Source: Cavenderia fasciculata (lineage: Eukaryota; Evosea; Eumycetozoa; Acytosteliales; Cavenderiaceae). From it: a DNA stretch of 64,000 bases. The position numbers were made by a program, and so were the translations under genes. Below, piece after piece: positions 12,889 to 25,873 of this stretch (within the stretch, counting starts at the first letter, position 1; every line of letters starts with the position of its first letter). Location: the NCBI RefSeq assembly GCF_000203815.1, contig NW_004457737.1:558001-622000 (forward strand), written 5' to 3'. Below the pieces are notes generated by a model. It was not told the DNA's origin, ran no database searches, and saw nothing but the letters and a program-made list of their open reading frames with translations.

Positions 12889-12953
12889 AAAGAATGAATT
12901 GGAGTCATTATATTTGATGGATCAGCAACACACTCTCTGACAATTGATTTAAT
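12889..12953 (-). pseudogene. Relic of the ABC transporter 3' end
   Basis: AAAGAATGAATTGGAGTCAT through GACAATTGATTTAATC nearly repeats 16971-17036, the last ~20 codons and stop of the ABCA gene, with one base missing in a CC pair. It has no coding context here. It marks the edge of the tandem duplication unit. Confidence 0.8.
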
Positions 12954-13289
12954 CACTCAATGACAGATTAAACTTTAAATAATATTATTTATATTGGACA
13001 ACCCTAAACCCCATACTTTGTACCAAAGATCTCAAACTATGAAAGTGAAGTTCAAGCCAGGCTAAATTAATTTTTTTCTTGTATAATTTTATTTTACCAA
13101 TATTGAACAGAGAGAGACATCTTTGTATTGAATGAGATATTACTTACTATTATCAACAATAACGTACAATTTATCAACAACAACAATCAGCACATATACA
13201 CAATGACATAACTATCAATTCAGATAAAATATGACAGTTAAGTGTTTATAATATAAATAATAATAAGACTGATAAGCCCCCAACAACCT

Positions 13290-13320
<31 letters not shown>

Positions 13321-13406
13321 TAGCCGATCATACCTTCCCTTCAACAACCACAACAACATATATAACCAAAACAAGTAATAATATAAAGATAACGACTGAG
13401 AGAGAG

Positions 13407-13426
13407 AGGATAGGATGTATGCGAGA
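13407..13426 (+). promoter_or_regulatory. 20-bp motif shared with the distant paralogue
   Basis: AGGATAGGATGTATGCGAGA occurs here, 430 bp upstream of receptor copy 2, and as its exact reverse complement at 36258-36277, 173 bp upstream of the minus-strand paralogue. I could not find it upstream of copy 1. The strand-aware conservation suggests either a regulatory site or shared ancestry of the promoters. Confidence 0.5.
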
Positions 13427-13856
13427 TTATGATGTCAACCAACAAAAGAACAACTTGACCATCACATTCTCTCGAATTGGTAGTTCAACTGTCTAATCAT
13501 CTCCACCACAAACATATATATATCTACCAAAGCCAAACAACATAAAGCAACATCAACAAGCAACCGAAATAATATAGTGATTTATATCGATCGGTCGGTG
13601 GTTTGTGTCTGTCGATGCATAGCTATGGTGTGGTGCTGACTGCCATGTTTTTGACTCAAAGAAATTGGCTTTGATTGATTGATTGATTGTTGGCATCGAT
13701 CGGTCAATAGATGGGATGGGAATCACTCAAAATGATGTTTAGTCAACCAACTGTCTCTAAAAGTGACATCATTTAAAAGGAGTGACAAAGTGTATAGTTT
13801 GACATTCATAAAATTAAAAGAGAGAGATAATAATAATAGATAAATAATACATCACA

Positions 13857-16759
13857 ATGTCACATTTAATAGTAATAGTAACAGCTGTTTTAATGCTTTT
13901 ATTGTTGAATATTAGTTACATTCATTGTGAAAATGATCCCGACACATATGTTTGGCCAACTTCAGAAGGAGGGAATGGTCACATATACAAAGGATTATTT
14001 TTGGCTACTCCTTCAATCAAAGAGGCGATTCGCCGATGTGAAAGTTCCAAAAGCAGTACTTTTAATTCATATCTTGTCACAATTGAATCAAAACAAGAAT
14101 GGGATTTTATTAAAACTCATTGGTCACAACCTATGATATGGGTCTCCGGTCAAGACATCAGAGGCAATGGGAATTATTCCTATTCAACTGGACTAGGAAC
14201 CAATCAACCACTATTTAATATGTATACTGGTCAAAGTTGGGGTATGTATATTTAAAAGTATCAACTCTTTATAAAATTAATTGTATTAATCATTTTTGTT
14301 TTATTAAAGGATATTGTCCATTCAATGCAGGTGAACCATCTTTAACTCTTGCTGCTAAAGATCAATATATTTACATCAGAAGACCGACTTGGAATTTTAA
14401 TAATGATAATGGTTATAATGATCTAGTTTATACAGCAATATGTGAATTACAACCGATTTCAGAGGTATATGTCCCATCAATTGGTACAAATGGAGGATCA
14501 ATAACAATCAACAATCTAACGCAATTCAACACACAAACAATCAACATTACATTTTTCAATCCATCCAAACAACTCTCGAAATCATGTCAAATAACTAAAA
14601 CAAATGAAACATCAGCCACTTGTACAGTCCCACGTCTATCTGGATTTCATAATGTCACTGTTCAAGATGATAGTGGAGTCAACTCAACACACTATGCATG
14701 GCAACCATATCCACCATTTATTAAAGCTGTCTATCCATCATTCACTGCTAATGGATTGGTTACACTGATTGGTGATAACTTTGGTGATAACACCAATAAT
14801 ACGGTATCTGTCAGAGTCTCAACATCAGATATTCCATGTCATATTACTTTTGTTTCGTCAAATCAGATTTTTTGTAAACTCGAATCATCTCTTGTTGGAG
14901 ATACCAAACTACTTCCGATTTCAATTTCAGTTGATAATGTTTATACTCAAACCTATAAACCTTATATTTGTATGTATAAATAACATTTAAATAATAATAA
15001 TATTATTTATAATTCTAATACTCTTTTCTCAATAGTATGTGACAAACAATTCTATTCAACCATTCTATTTGGTGGAGAATATGAAACAGTCAATCAAGTA
15101 ATGATTGACAAAGTAACAATGGGAGCAACTCCAAATGCTCCGTATATTGGTGCAATAGAATCTGAAGAAATCCACAAATGTTTTAGTCAATCATTGAATA
15201 TCAAAGACTACCCTAAATTTAGATTTTGGCAGGGTGTCTCATACAACAGTAATAGTAACAGTTTTACAAGAAATAATGGTCCATTCAAAGGGACACCATC
15301 TCGATTATATTCTCGTAATTCTGCGAATATGTATCAATCAAATAATATTCTATATGATATTTATGATGCAATGGTAGTGCCATCAGAGATTGAAGATGTT
15401 AGTTATTACACACCATTGATCGCATTTAATATAACCGATGCACCGATGATTGACAATATTACTAGTATTATACCTGGACATCCATCACAGATTACGATCA
15501 ATGGTAATCGTTTTGGAAAAGATAGTTCATATGTTTTGATTTCGATTCAAGGAAGTCAATGTAAATCACCAATGTTTATTGAAAACAACTATCAACAAAT
15601 TACTTGCTCATTGGATAGTGTTGAACCTTATTCAACCGATCTAAATTATACTATTACAATTGGAGTTGGTGGAATGCTTACAACCAAAGTTGTATCTCTT
15701 GCGAAAGATTGTCTTAACAATTGCTCGGCACATGGCATTTGCAATACCACGTTTGGGACATGCAAATGTAACAGTGGTCATGAACCCCTATTGGATTGTT
15801 CATCATTCGTTAATCGTAGTCAGTTACTAAACACAACCGTTTGGGATAACGGCAGGTCACTTTTATCAACAGACCAAACGATTAGTGGTGTGATTGTCAA
15901 TTTCACAACTGGTATACAATTCATTCGTGAAATCAATCACGAGAAATTGGTCATTAAAACCATATCAATTGACAATCTCGTGTGGACGAAAGAGGAGGAG
16001 AAGACATCTGCTGGTGAATCAGTATTTACTACAAGAATGTTCAATCAACGCACACTATTACAGGTCATGGTTGGTCAATACCAAGACACCAACACCACTT
16101 CATTTTTAGGTGAGGATATTCAAGTATCACCAAATTCAGTCAAATATCGAATCAAAATCATTAATTGGGTATGGTCATCACCAATCAACACACTGCAGGT
16201 GATATTCCACACTCAATCAGATTCGGTAGAATTTGACAAGTGTGGCAAGCTAAAAGTCAGAAGTGATATATCTAGTGGTGACCAAATTATATGGACCAGA
16301 GTTCAAGTTGGAAGAACACTTTTAAACTGTAAAATAGCAAGTAGAATGGTTATAGACAACTCGACAATCATTCCATCCAAAGTAACACTTCTCACAAACG
16401 ATGATCCAGTCTCTCAACAAATCTGGAAAAGTGGAGGATTCAATATTTTAACGACGTTCCACATACCCAGATTCTCTCAATCGGTTGAACTCGACCCCGT
16501 CTTCAACGCACTCATTCTTGTCGATGACTCCAACTTGCCATATGAGTGTACAGAAGAGACATCTGATCAATGGACAGTCATCATGATCTCTGTTGTCTTA
16601 TCGGTTGCAGTGTTCTCTATAGTAGTAGTGTTAGTCATTGTATTCATAAAACGACCACCAACAAACAGACCACCAATTAGAGAAGCCCCAATAGAAATGG
16701 ATATAATTACAAGTACAGAAGATATCAACACCCACCAACAACAAAATAATAATAATTAA
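13857..16759 (+). CDS. Lectin/IPT-TIG/EGF transmembrane surface receptor, copy 2 (intact)
   Basis: Three exons keep phase: 13857-14241, 14310-14969 and 15036-16759 (about 922 residues). Order: signal peptide (~1-24, ending IHC), C-type-lectin-like domain (~28-175, with SYLVTIESKQEWDFI and WVSGQDIRGNGNY), three or more IPT/TIG folds (~180-550, including PPFIKAVYPSFTANG and PGHPSQITINGNRFG), an EGF-like module (CLNNCSAHGICN, CKCNSGHEPLLDC), a long beta-rich membrane-proximal region, a transmembrane helix near residue 870 (VIMISVVLSVAVFSIVVVLV), then a ~45-residue cytosolic tail with basic RPP motifs and poly-Q. Many N-glycosylation sites support an extracellular role. It belongs to the dictyostelid IPT/TIG surface-protein expansion (Tgr/ComC-like). 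A role in cell-cell recognition or signalling is an inference. Confidence 0.8.
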
Positions 16760-16967
16760 TATTAATAATCAATAATATTAATAATAATGTGTGCCTAATA
16801 TAATATTATAATCATAATCTAAATTATATTCAAAAATAATAATAAAAAATAGAAGACTGTTTGATCAATATATTAATATTAATATATTATAAATGTTTAA
16901 TTTATTAATGACAATGATGGATCGGTATGAAAATAGTTGGTTTATTTATTAAAAAATATATAAAAGT

Positions 16968-19900
16968 TTAAGAATGAATTGGAGTCATTATATTTGATGG
17001 ATCAGCAACACCACTCTCTGACAATTGATTTAATCTTTGTTCATAAGTGGAAGCAGTAAGTTTCAAGAATACTTGTTCGAGTGAAGTTTGAGAGACCGAG
17101 TAATCATCGACAATGTGTGAGAGTTGTTGTTGGATGACATCGAATAATTGCCATACTTGTTGGTTGGGTGATGGCAATTCAAAGTTGGCAATAAGGTCGT
17201 GACGATCGAGGAGTGATGATCCTGGGAATGCACGGAGAATGGTATCAACACCAGTGTCGACATATTCCTTTTTAAGTTTGATATCAATCGAGTAACCAGA
17301 ACCAAACTTGCTCTTGATATGTTGGTTCGAACCCAAACACATCAATTTACCATCCTTCATAATAGAAATACGTTGACAAAGTGCTTCACATTCTTCCATT
17401 GAATGAGTTGTAATAATGATAACCTTGTTCTTTCCAAGTTCTGTAATAATATTCCACATGAAACGTCTTACTTGTGGATCACATCCTGTACTTGCCTAAA
17501 AAGAAAAAATAAATGAAAATAAAAAAAGAAATAATTAATATCAATAATTATTATTTGTTATGATTATTATTTTATGGGGTTTATACTTACTTCATCAAGG
17601 AAAACAACTGAAGGATTACCAAGCATAGCAATAGAGAGCGAAACCTTTCTCTTGTTACCACCACTGTATCCACCAACATTGCTGTCAGAGATACCGCCAA
17701 GATCCATCATGGAAACAAATGCATCGACAGTGCCTGGGATTTGGTGTTCAGGGATACCCTTGATACGACAGTAGAGGGTGAGTTGCTCGCGACCGCTGAG
17801 GAGTGGGACAAGGGCATCAAATTGTGGACAACTGCCAATGGAAGAGAGGGCGTTGGAACGCTCAGTGATGAGGTCGTAGCCATTTATCGAGGCAGCACCA
17901 GAGGTTGGATGAGTGTCACCGGATAGCATAGACAAGGTAGTTGTTTTACCGGCGCCATTGAGACCTTTTTTTGGGGTTTTAAATAAATAAAGAGTTAATA
18001 AATAATATATAAATGTTATGTATTTAATGTCATACCTAGGAGACCAAAGGTTTGACCACGTGGAATGGCGAGACAGGTGTTGTGGACGGCTGTCTTGGCG
18101 GGATTCTTTTTGTGGCCTGGGAAGAGCTTGTGGATGTTTTTAATGACAACTACATCGTCTTGACCAGCACCTCCGTACGATGGCTTGGATGGGTCAAAGA
18201 GACGGGCGCTTGAGCTGTTGGAGCCGGTTGAGTCGCGGTCTTGGACGTTAGTGGGGACATTTCCACGGGAACGGCTGAGATTGTTGGTTTGGTTGACACG
18301 GGTACGCTCGGCAGTGACGTCAGAGTCTTCGTCCTCGGGTGGGGCTGGTGAGCTGGCGTTCTTTGGGTTACGGAACTTACCCTTGATCTCGGGCATGTAG
18401 TCGAGCACCAGGATCCAAGTGGTCCAGAGGACAGCGTGGGCAAGCATGTAGATCATGGGTGTGCCGACATAGTCCATGGTCCAAAGATTGTCAATGGGGC
18501 CAAAGGTGCCAATACGTTGGGTGCCTGGGAACTGGAGTGTGATCATCATGACTCTGGCGAGACAGTAGACGGGCGAGAATGCGTAAAAGATATAGTCCAT
18601 AATATCGGCACCCAACTGGATACCCTCGGACTGATTGACGATGGCTTGGATACGGACGTTCATGCCGGCAACCATCATGATGAATGCGACACCGATAAAG
18701 ATACCAAAGATACCACCGATGGCACGTCCATTGGTTTGGAAACGGTGAGAGAGCAAGTAGGCAAGTGGGACAGACGAGAGGATGTAGAGACACTGGCCGA
18801 GGAAGATAATGCCAAAGCCAGTCTTGAAAGCTGACTCTATGCCAGCCAAAGCACCGCTGACAACAAGGATGACGACCAAACTGATGGAATAGTCCCAGAG
18901 CATATTGGAGAGCCAGTAGATAGCCTTTTTACAACCAGAGATGTAAAGGAGACGTTTGATGTTGGTGACACGTTCAACACACATGTTGGCGCCAAACGAA
19001 GCACTCATCATCGAGTAGCCGGCAGCAAAGATGAGAGCAAAGTAGATGATAGCGTTGATATTTGAGTTGCTAAAGGCAGCTTCAAAAGTATTCATGACAT
19101 GGGTGAATGGCATGTTACCAAATTGAATGCCGACTCCGTTGGTGTGGTTTCTGAGGATGGCATCGTTGACAAGGTTCATGTGAGTTGGCGAAGAGTGGAG
19201 ATACCCACGGTTATAGTAGATAGTGTAGGCGAGTGGAGCTGTATCGGCGGCGAGCGTTGGAATAAGGATGGGCTCGGAAAAGTTGAGTGCACCGGCCGAG
19301 TTTTCAAAGTTGGATTCCAAGTAGTCGCCAATATTGACTGTACCGCTTGGGAGGAGTGTCAAGTTGCTAAAGTATGGAGACCAAGCAAGTGCTGAGATGT
19401 CGTTGTTGACAGTCTGCACAGGGACCGTGTTGAGGGGACCAAACGAGGACATTGAGTATGTCATGGGGACAGTCACATCGTTGAAAAAGGATTGGTTGGG
19501 CATACCACGCAAGATACCAATCGAACCACCAATCACAGCCAATGGAATAACAATCGACAAGAAAAAGGCCTTTAAATCCTTTTTAGTGGTCAAGATACGT
19601 TTGATTAAAAGACCGCGTAGTTGTTGGACCGATGATAGTATACCAGCGTTGGCAGAGAGTGCACGACGAACAGCTTCTTCATTTCTATTTTGGTTGGTGG
19701 TAATATCAAATTGTCGACCTCCATCACCAGACTCTTGACCGATTCTAAGGAACACTTCTTCCATTGTTGTGATGGAGATACCGTAATGATCGATTGCCAG
19801 GGTACTGTCTTTTTGGTGATCCATGTCACGGAACAATGGGACAAACTGGGCAGCCGATGAAGTTGGGAGACGAAGACTGAGTTCAGTACCGACATCGGAC

Positions 19901-22478
19901 AAGACGACAGCTTCAGGAATATACTTTTTGATGAAATCAATGACCGCCGAACTCTGACAATTGGCATGTTTGGAAATAGTCAATAAATAACCAACACCAA
20001 ATCTCTTCTTTAAGAATAGCGATGAACCGTCACATCTAAGTTTACCATGTGTAATAATAGCAATACGGTCACCAAGGAAATCAGCTTCATCCATAAAATG
20101 TGTTGTCAATACAATAGTTCTTGATTGTTTGTTACGTAACAAGAAATCCCATACTCCACGTCTTGATAATGGATCCATTCCAGATGTTACTTCATCACTA
20201 AATCAGAGTAGATGAGAGAGAGAGAAGGTTAGATAATGATATATTTGTTTGTTTGTTTGTTTGTTTGTTTGTTTCGACATACAGGAAAATAACACTTGAA
20301 CGACCAATAAAAGCAATACCAAGACACAACTTTCTCTTTTGACCACCTGACAAGGTATCGGATGGAGCATTCATCTTTTCTTCCAAACCAACATCTTTGG
20401 TCATTCTAATAGCTTCTTTGGCAATATCTCTTGATGGAACACCCTTTAAACCAGCATAGATACAGAGATGTTCATAGACTGTTAATTGCTTCCAAATGAT
20501 ATCATGTTGTGGACAGACACCCAATGTTCGTCTAACAGAATCCATTTGATTTTGAATACTATATCCATTAACCATAGCATCACCTCCAGTTGCTGGAATC
20601 AAACCAGTCAACATACCAATAGTAGTTGACTTTCCGGCTCCATTGTGACCTAAAAATGCATGAATTTGATTTGGATACATTTCAAGATGTAAACCATCAA
20701 CAGCTGTTCTAATACCATTACCAGTTTGGAATTCTTTTCTAAGATTACGAATTGATACAGTTGCATTGGTACGTAGACCAACAGGGATAGATTCAATATC
20801 TTGATTATCGTTATGATAACTTTCAATATCAAAACCAGAGTTCTTGTCAGTCGATGAAACCCAATAAGATTTCTTTAAAAAGAATAAAAGTGGCTTGGAT
20901 GTACCAAATTCACCACTAATCACATTTCTTAAATACCAATATAATAAAGTATATAATACAATATCTAATATTAACATTCCAATAATTTCACTAATAAAAG
21001 AAAATAAATAAGTATATAATCATTTGAAAATTATTATTATTAATATTTTTTGTTTGAACATACTCAACATCAGTTAAATAAATTCCAGGTGGAAGTTGCA
21101 TGACATCGACTAAATCCTTTACAGCCATTGAGTAACTAGCACTTGCCATTGCAATGGGTGGGAAAAGACATAATAACAACTTTGCATATTTTGAGAAATC
21201 AGCCTTTGCAACAAATATACCAATAATACTAAATATAAGTACAATACAATATGTAATTAATCCTGCAAATCTAGAACTATCAAAAAATATACTAAAATAT
21301 AGAAAGAAGAAATAGAATTGAAAATATGGTTAATAATTATTATTTGTTTGTTTGTGTTTGTTTTTATATCATACCTAGCAACAAAACCAACCATCATTAA
21401 AGATAGGATATAAAGCATGAATAAGAGCATAACGGAACCCCAACCAGTATGATAGATGATTTGGGAACCACGTAGAATAGCTGCGATGGCAACGGTCACT
21501 GGAAGAGCAATGATGAGTGATGTAACGAGCCAACTGAGACAATAGGGTAATTCCTTCATACCCATCATAGCCATACCCTCTCTAATTTTAATTTCCTTTT
21601 CTGAGACTAATTCAGTGACTAGACGAAAAGCAAATAAAAATAATGAGGCTGTGATGAATACTGAACCGGCATTCTTGTAGATTGCGTCACGTCCAGTATT
21701 CCACGATTGCCAACCGCTGTTGTATGGATCGGTGAAACGTTGTGTGCTAACTGTCGACGATATGTTTTCAAAGACACCGAAATACTGTAAAATGGCTTGA
21801 TCAAAGGCTGCTTGCACTGAAAGGAATCCACTGGTAGTGTATTGTTTGGCATCTGAATTTCTGTCATATGATGAATCGGTGGCTGGTAAATTATCGGAAT
21901 CCATTCTCAACGAGTATGAAAAGGGAGAGGTTGGAGTGGATGGACCGGTCGAATTAAACCATACACCAGACAAGACAGCATCGGAATTATTGGCAAAAAA
22001 TACATTCATCGAGTCGATGTCTGGGAATGCAATGAATTGTGCCGATGTTTGATTGATGGTTGATTGGCCATTCTCGGCTGCCAAATTACTAATAACTAAT
22101 TGTAAAACACCTTCTTGTTCAGTGCCAAGTGGTGATGGTCCATAAATAATAAGTCGTCTTGTTCCAAGTTGTTCTGATAAAGGTTGTATTTGAATATTAT
22201 CAAAATCACTTTTTAATGATTGAATTATACCTAAAATAAAAGAAATAAAAGTAAATAAAAGTAAAAAAAAAAAGATTAATGCTATTATTTCTTTCAAAAA
22301 AAAAAAATATAGATATATTATTTATTTTTTTAATTATTTTAAACATACCTAAAATGGCAAATAATAAACCAATAATAACTAATGGAAATACTATTTCACA
22401 ACATATTCCACATTTTGATTTACTTTTTAATAGTAAATTCTTTTTTGCTAAAACTTTAAATTGTATGATTGATTCCAT
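16968..22478 (-). CDS. ABCA-type full-length ABC transporter
   Basis: Seven exons keep phase: 22478-22349, 22230-21375, 21291-21064, 20990-20283, 20197-18036, 17964-17591 and 17495-16968 (about 1661 residues). It has an N-terminal membrane helix ([15 protein letters not shown]), a large extracytoplasmic loop, a helix bundle, NBD1 (Walker [10 protein letters not shown] ~520, signature LSGGQKRK, Walker [13 protein letters not shown] built across the exon 4/5 junction), a second membrane half with another large loop, and NBD2 (Walker [10 protein letters not shown] across the exon 5/6 junction, signature YSGGNKRK, Walker B VVFLDE then ASTGCDP across exon 6/7). The TMD-NBD-TMD-NBD order and the large loops fit the ABCA family, which moves lipids or related substrates in endosomal or plasma membranes. 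All motifs look functional. The 3' end converges on receptor copy 2. Confidence 0.9.
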
Positions 22479-22592
22479 CTTTTTTTAATGTTCCGGAAAC
22501 AACTCAATTGTATAAATAAATATATAAATAGAATAGATAGAATAGATAGATAGTTTTGTATTATATGTATGTATGTGTATTGAATGGATAAA

Positions 22593-22623
<31 letters not shown>

Positions 22624-24795
22624 TGTATGGATGGTTCTTGAATATAATATTTCTTTCCTTTAATATTTATATTTCTTTATTTCTTTATTTCTTTGTATGA
22701 ATGATGATTGATGATGTGATAACCAATGGCTATTTATAATTTATGTAATTTAGGCTCTAACCATAAAATATAAACAATAATAAATAATTATTTTGTTGAA
22801 TTCGGCGAATCACATAGAGTTATATATAAAGGTTTCATTCATCCAATTTACTCGTTGATATTCAACGGGTATCATCCCCTTTTACATCCGATATCATCAT
22901 TCTTTCAATTCCAGGACTGCGACTATGTTGACATACATGATGGAGAGAAATGTGTGGCTTGTTGTTGGTATAAGATTCGAGTGGAGCAATTGGGTGGGTG
23001 ACACATACAACAGGCATACTAAACAGCATGCATTAACTTTGCTGTTTCGAGTCCGCAAAACCAAAGAATAGATACAACACGCGTGTTGAAATAGAAAAGT
23101 CACTTTTTAAGGAAGTTGAGTTGCGGGATGGCAAACAAACAAAAAAAAAAAAAGAATCACGATTAGAAGGTTGGGTCAGGGCCGTGGTCAAGTCAAGATG
23201 GATGGATGGTTGATTGATAGATAGATAGATGAAAGGAATGAAAGATTGGAAGGAATGGAAGTACGGATTATTCTCACACTACCTCTACCACCTTTGGATA
23301 CTACTATATTATCTTAAAGTATAATACAATAATCCGATTGTTCACATGTGACCTCTAACGAATCTTCTTTAAAAATAATTCGATGAATAGTCGTTGCGAT
23401 CAGTGCTGAGATATCCATGGATAAAAAAAAACTATCCAACTTTCCATCTATGCATTTCTTGCGTTGCCAAGACAATGTAAAAAAAAAAAAAAAAAAAACT
23501 CTTGTGTTTAAAGATCATCAGAATTCATTGCAATGACAATAGTAAGATGGACAGATAGATGTTGTGTTTACAGGAACAGGAGCAAAATACAGATACAATA
23601 CATATATTCATATATATTTATATATATTGAATGGCAGCATCATCATTATGTTGTTGATTGGTGCATCACTCTCATGACTAGACTGCAGTTTGAATATGTA
23701 TGCATTGTTGCTTGTTTGTGTTTGTTTGTTTGTTTTGTGATTCTTCTGTCTGTCTGTGAGTGCCCAAAAAGTAAAAGTAAAAGGATGAACTATAAAGGGA
23801 TTATTATGTCTAGATTTGTGGTATCATATGATGTGTCTCTGTCACTAAAAACACTGGTTGCGGAAGCTTTTTTTTTTATAGAGGGAGATTTAATGTTTTT
23901 TTTTTGTTTAAATTTTTTTGTCAGTTTGACCCACCAAGCTTGATGTGTGAAGCACCAGTGAAATGTTATTATTATTATTACTTTTTTGAATAATTCTTTA
24001 TTAGATTCTACTATTAGAGAGCTCTAACAGAACATTCAACACCAGTACAACTACACCACAGTACATTAAAAACCTTTTCTTCTCATTACGATCTTTCTTT
24101 CCTTGCTTGCGTCACTTTCAAAGTAAAAGGTATATAAATATTTTAATAACAACAACAACAACAACAAACAACATCTACTACAAAAGAGAGAGAGAGAGAG
24201 AGAGATACTATAGTCAAACAACAAGTCAAGAAAGAGAGGAGAGATATAAATACGATATGATATGATATGATGGCACTCTATAGGAAAAAGAGGAGGAAGA
24301 GGATATTCATTCACACAAACCACAAAAATCAAATATTGTATTTTTTTACCCTTTTTCCTTGCTTTTTTTTATTTTTTTTTATTTTTTACTTTTGTCCCCA
24401 ACATACTACTACTGCTATACTCTACTTTCATTTCTTTATTATTTGTTCATTCATTCATTTTCACTTGCACTTTTGTCATTCTAAAGTAGAACCCAATAAT
24501 CCGATTATTATTATTATTATTTTTCATTATTGTATTTACCAAATTTCATTTCATTTATTCTTATAACATATATTATATTTACTTTAATATTCGATAGGAA
24601 ATTTAAGAACAGTTATCAGATTTGTATATATTGCCTGGTTTTTAAAATACAAATAACAAACAACAACAAAAAAAGATACGATTTGAATCCTTTGTCTAGT
24701 CGTAACAACACAGTAGTAGTAATAGTGAATAATAATCAACATTGTCAGTTTGTGTAATAACCCCTTAGTACAACAAAACAACAACAACCAAAATA
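22479..24795. other. Long intergenic region, no gene seen
   Basis: About 2.3 kb between the divergent ABCA and 4E-BP genes. It contains a (TGTA/TATG)n microsatellite at ~22560-22630, poly-A at 23480-23500, GA and GATA runs at ~24187-24275 and T-rich tracts. Open frames at 23533-23943 and 24066-24566 are low complexity with no coding bias. The upstream regions of both genes must lie here. Confidence 0.5.
22560..22630. repeat. (TATG)n microsatellite
   Basis: Runs of TATG/GTAT tetranucleotides, in two blocks, about 80-150 bp upstream of the ABC transporter start codon. Confidence 0.85.
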
Positions 24796-25377
24796 ATGTC
24801 AGTTCCTTCATCAGCTGCATCTACCACCTCGAGAGCCATCCCATTCAATGTGTCTCGACAGGACATGATCAACTTCTCGACATCGTTGGGCGGCACTTTA
24901 TACGGCACCACCCCAGGTGGCACCAAGCTTGTCTATGACAAGAACACTCTCTTGCAATACCGTAACTCTCCTCTTGCAAAGACTCCACCACCACCTGAAA
25001 TGGCCAACATGCTCAACATGATCAACAAGTCCCAATCCTCCCCACACCCACATTCAAAACCAATTCACTCTAACAAGCAACCCGCAGCAGCATCGACCAG
25101 CGCTGAAGCCAAAAACACCACGAAACAAAATGAAGATGGTAAGAGAGAAAACAGAAATAGAAATACAAAAAACAAAACAAAACAAGGAGGAAAAGATAGT
25201 TGGATTATGTTTTGTTTGTTATTTGTTGGATATAAAAAAGGAAAATGGATGGATTGATGGATAGACATTATAGACAATCCATTTAGACATTACAATCCTT
25301 TATTTATTTAATTGGAAAATATTTTATATTAACATTTAATTCTTTTATTATTTTTAGATATTTTCGAAATGGATTAA
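24796..25377 (+). CDS. febA: eIF4E-binding protein (4E-BP)
   Basis: Two exons: 24796-25138 and a 20-nt last exon 25358-25377 (phase 1; G|AT rebuilds Asp), giving 120 residues, close to the ~118 of animal 4E-BPs. The sequence aligns by eye with 4E-BP1: GTTPGGTKLVYDKNTLL (residues 37-53) contains the TTPGGT phosphosite region and the YxxxxLphi eIF4E-binding motif (Tyr47, Leu52, Leu53). It is followed by RNSPLAKTPP, which matches the next phosphosite cluster. The tiny exon encodes DIFEMD, an apparent TOS motif for TORC1 docking at the C-terminus. A middle Ser/Pro/His/Lys-rich linker separates them. It should repress cap-dependent translation when hypophosphorylated. Without the micro-exon the frame runs on into intron sequence and the TOS motif is lost. 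Confidence 0.92.
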
Positions 25378-25873
25378 TATAATATTATAATACTATTATA
25401 ATATACATATACACTTAAAAATATAAAAAAAAATATAAAAATACTTTAAAAAGACATACCCAAAAAAACAAACAAAAGATATATATACTTATTCGTTTTG
25501 GTGTAGGTGAATAATCATTAGTAACACGATTATTACCAACCAAAATAAGAGAAGAGTATTAATATAATAACAATCGTAATCATCGTCATTTAAAATAGAT
25601 AATTGTAAAAATACATAATGTGGATCCGTAATCATAATCATAACCATCATCGTTTTGATTGGTGGGCAGTGGGAACTGAGTTTAATGTTGTAAATAAATA
25701 ATAATTAAGAATCCTTTTAAATATTTTATTCATATTTATTCTTTAGTCAGGTGATCATAGAAATAGAAATAGAAATAGAATAACGCATTTAACTAATGTG
25801 TCACATGATATAATAAATGTTTGTGGAATAATTTAATCCTTTTGAATCATCATAATTATTTATTTGTTGTTTT
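25378..25873. other. Convergent intergenic region, no gene seen
   Basis: About 500 bp of AT-rich sequence between the convergent 4E-BP and GTPase genes. It must hold both 3' ends and polyadenylation sites. No open frame of note. Confidence 0.5.

Larger units (their letters stand above)
8769..12955 (+). repeat. Tandem segmental duplication, unit 1
   Basis: The unit begins at AAAGTGAAGTTCAAGCCAGG (8769) and runs through a shared promoter, the surface-receptor gene and a copied scrap of the ABC transporter 3' end. The same order, with high identity, recurs from 13042 to about 17035. Differences include extra promoter sequence (~9000-9200) in unit 1. Confidence 0.85.
13042..17035 (+). repeat. 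Tandem segmental duplication, unit 2
   Basis: This is the second copy of the unit described at 8769-12955, in the same orientation. It ends inside the true 3' end of the ABCA transporter gene, which is why unit 1 carries a scrap of that gene. The polarity suggests this side is the original junction. Confidence 0.85.

Noticed and set aside
17320-17345. GGTTCGAACC-like sequence resembling a tRNA T-loop
   Set aside because: Lies in coding sequence of the ABC transporter and no acceptor or anticodon stem could be paired around it. No convincing tRNA was found anywhere in the window.
18436-19738. Several plus-strand frames opposite the ABC transporter
   Set aside because: Overlap conserved transporter sequence in all cases and have no recognisable domain.
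23533-24566. Frames in the ABC/4E-BP intergenic region
   Set aside because: Low complexity, rich in Cys/Phe/Tyr from AT- and T-runs, no conserved pattern.
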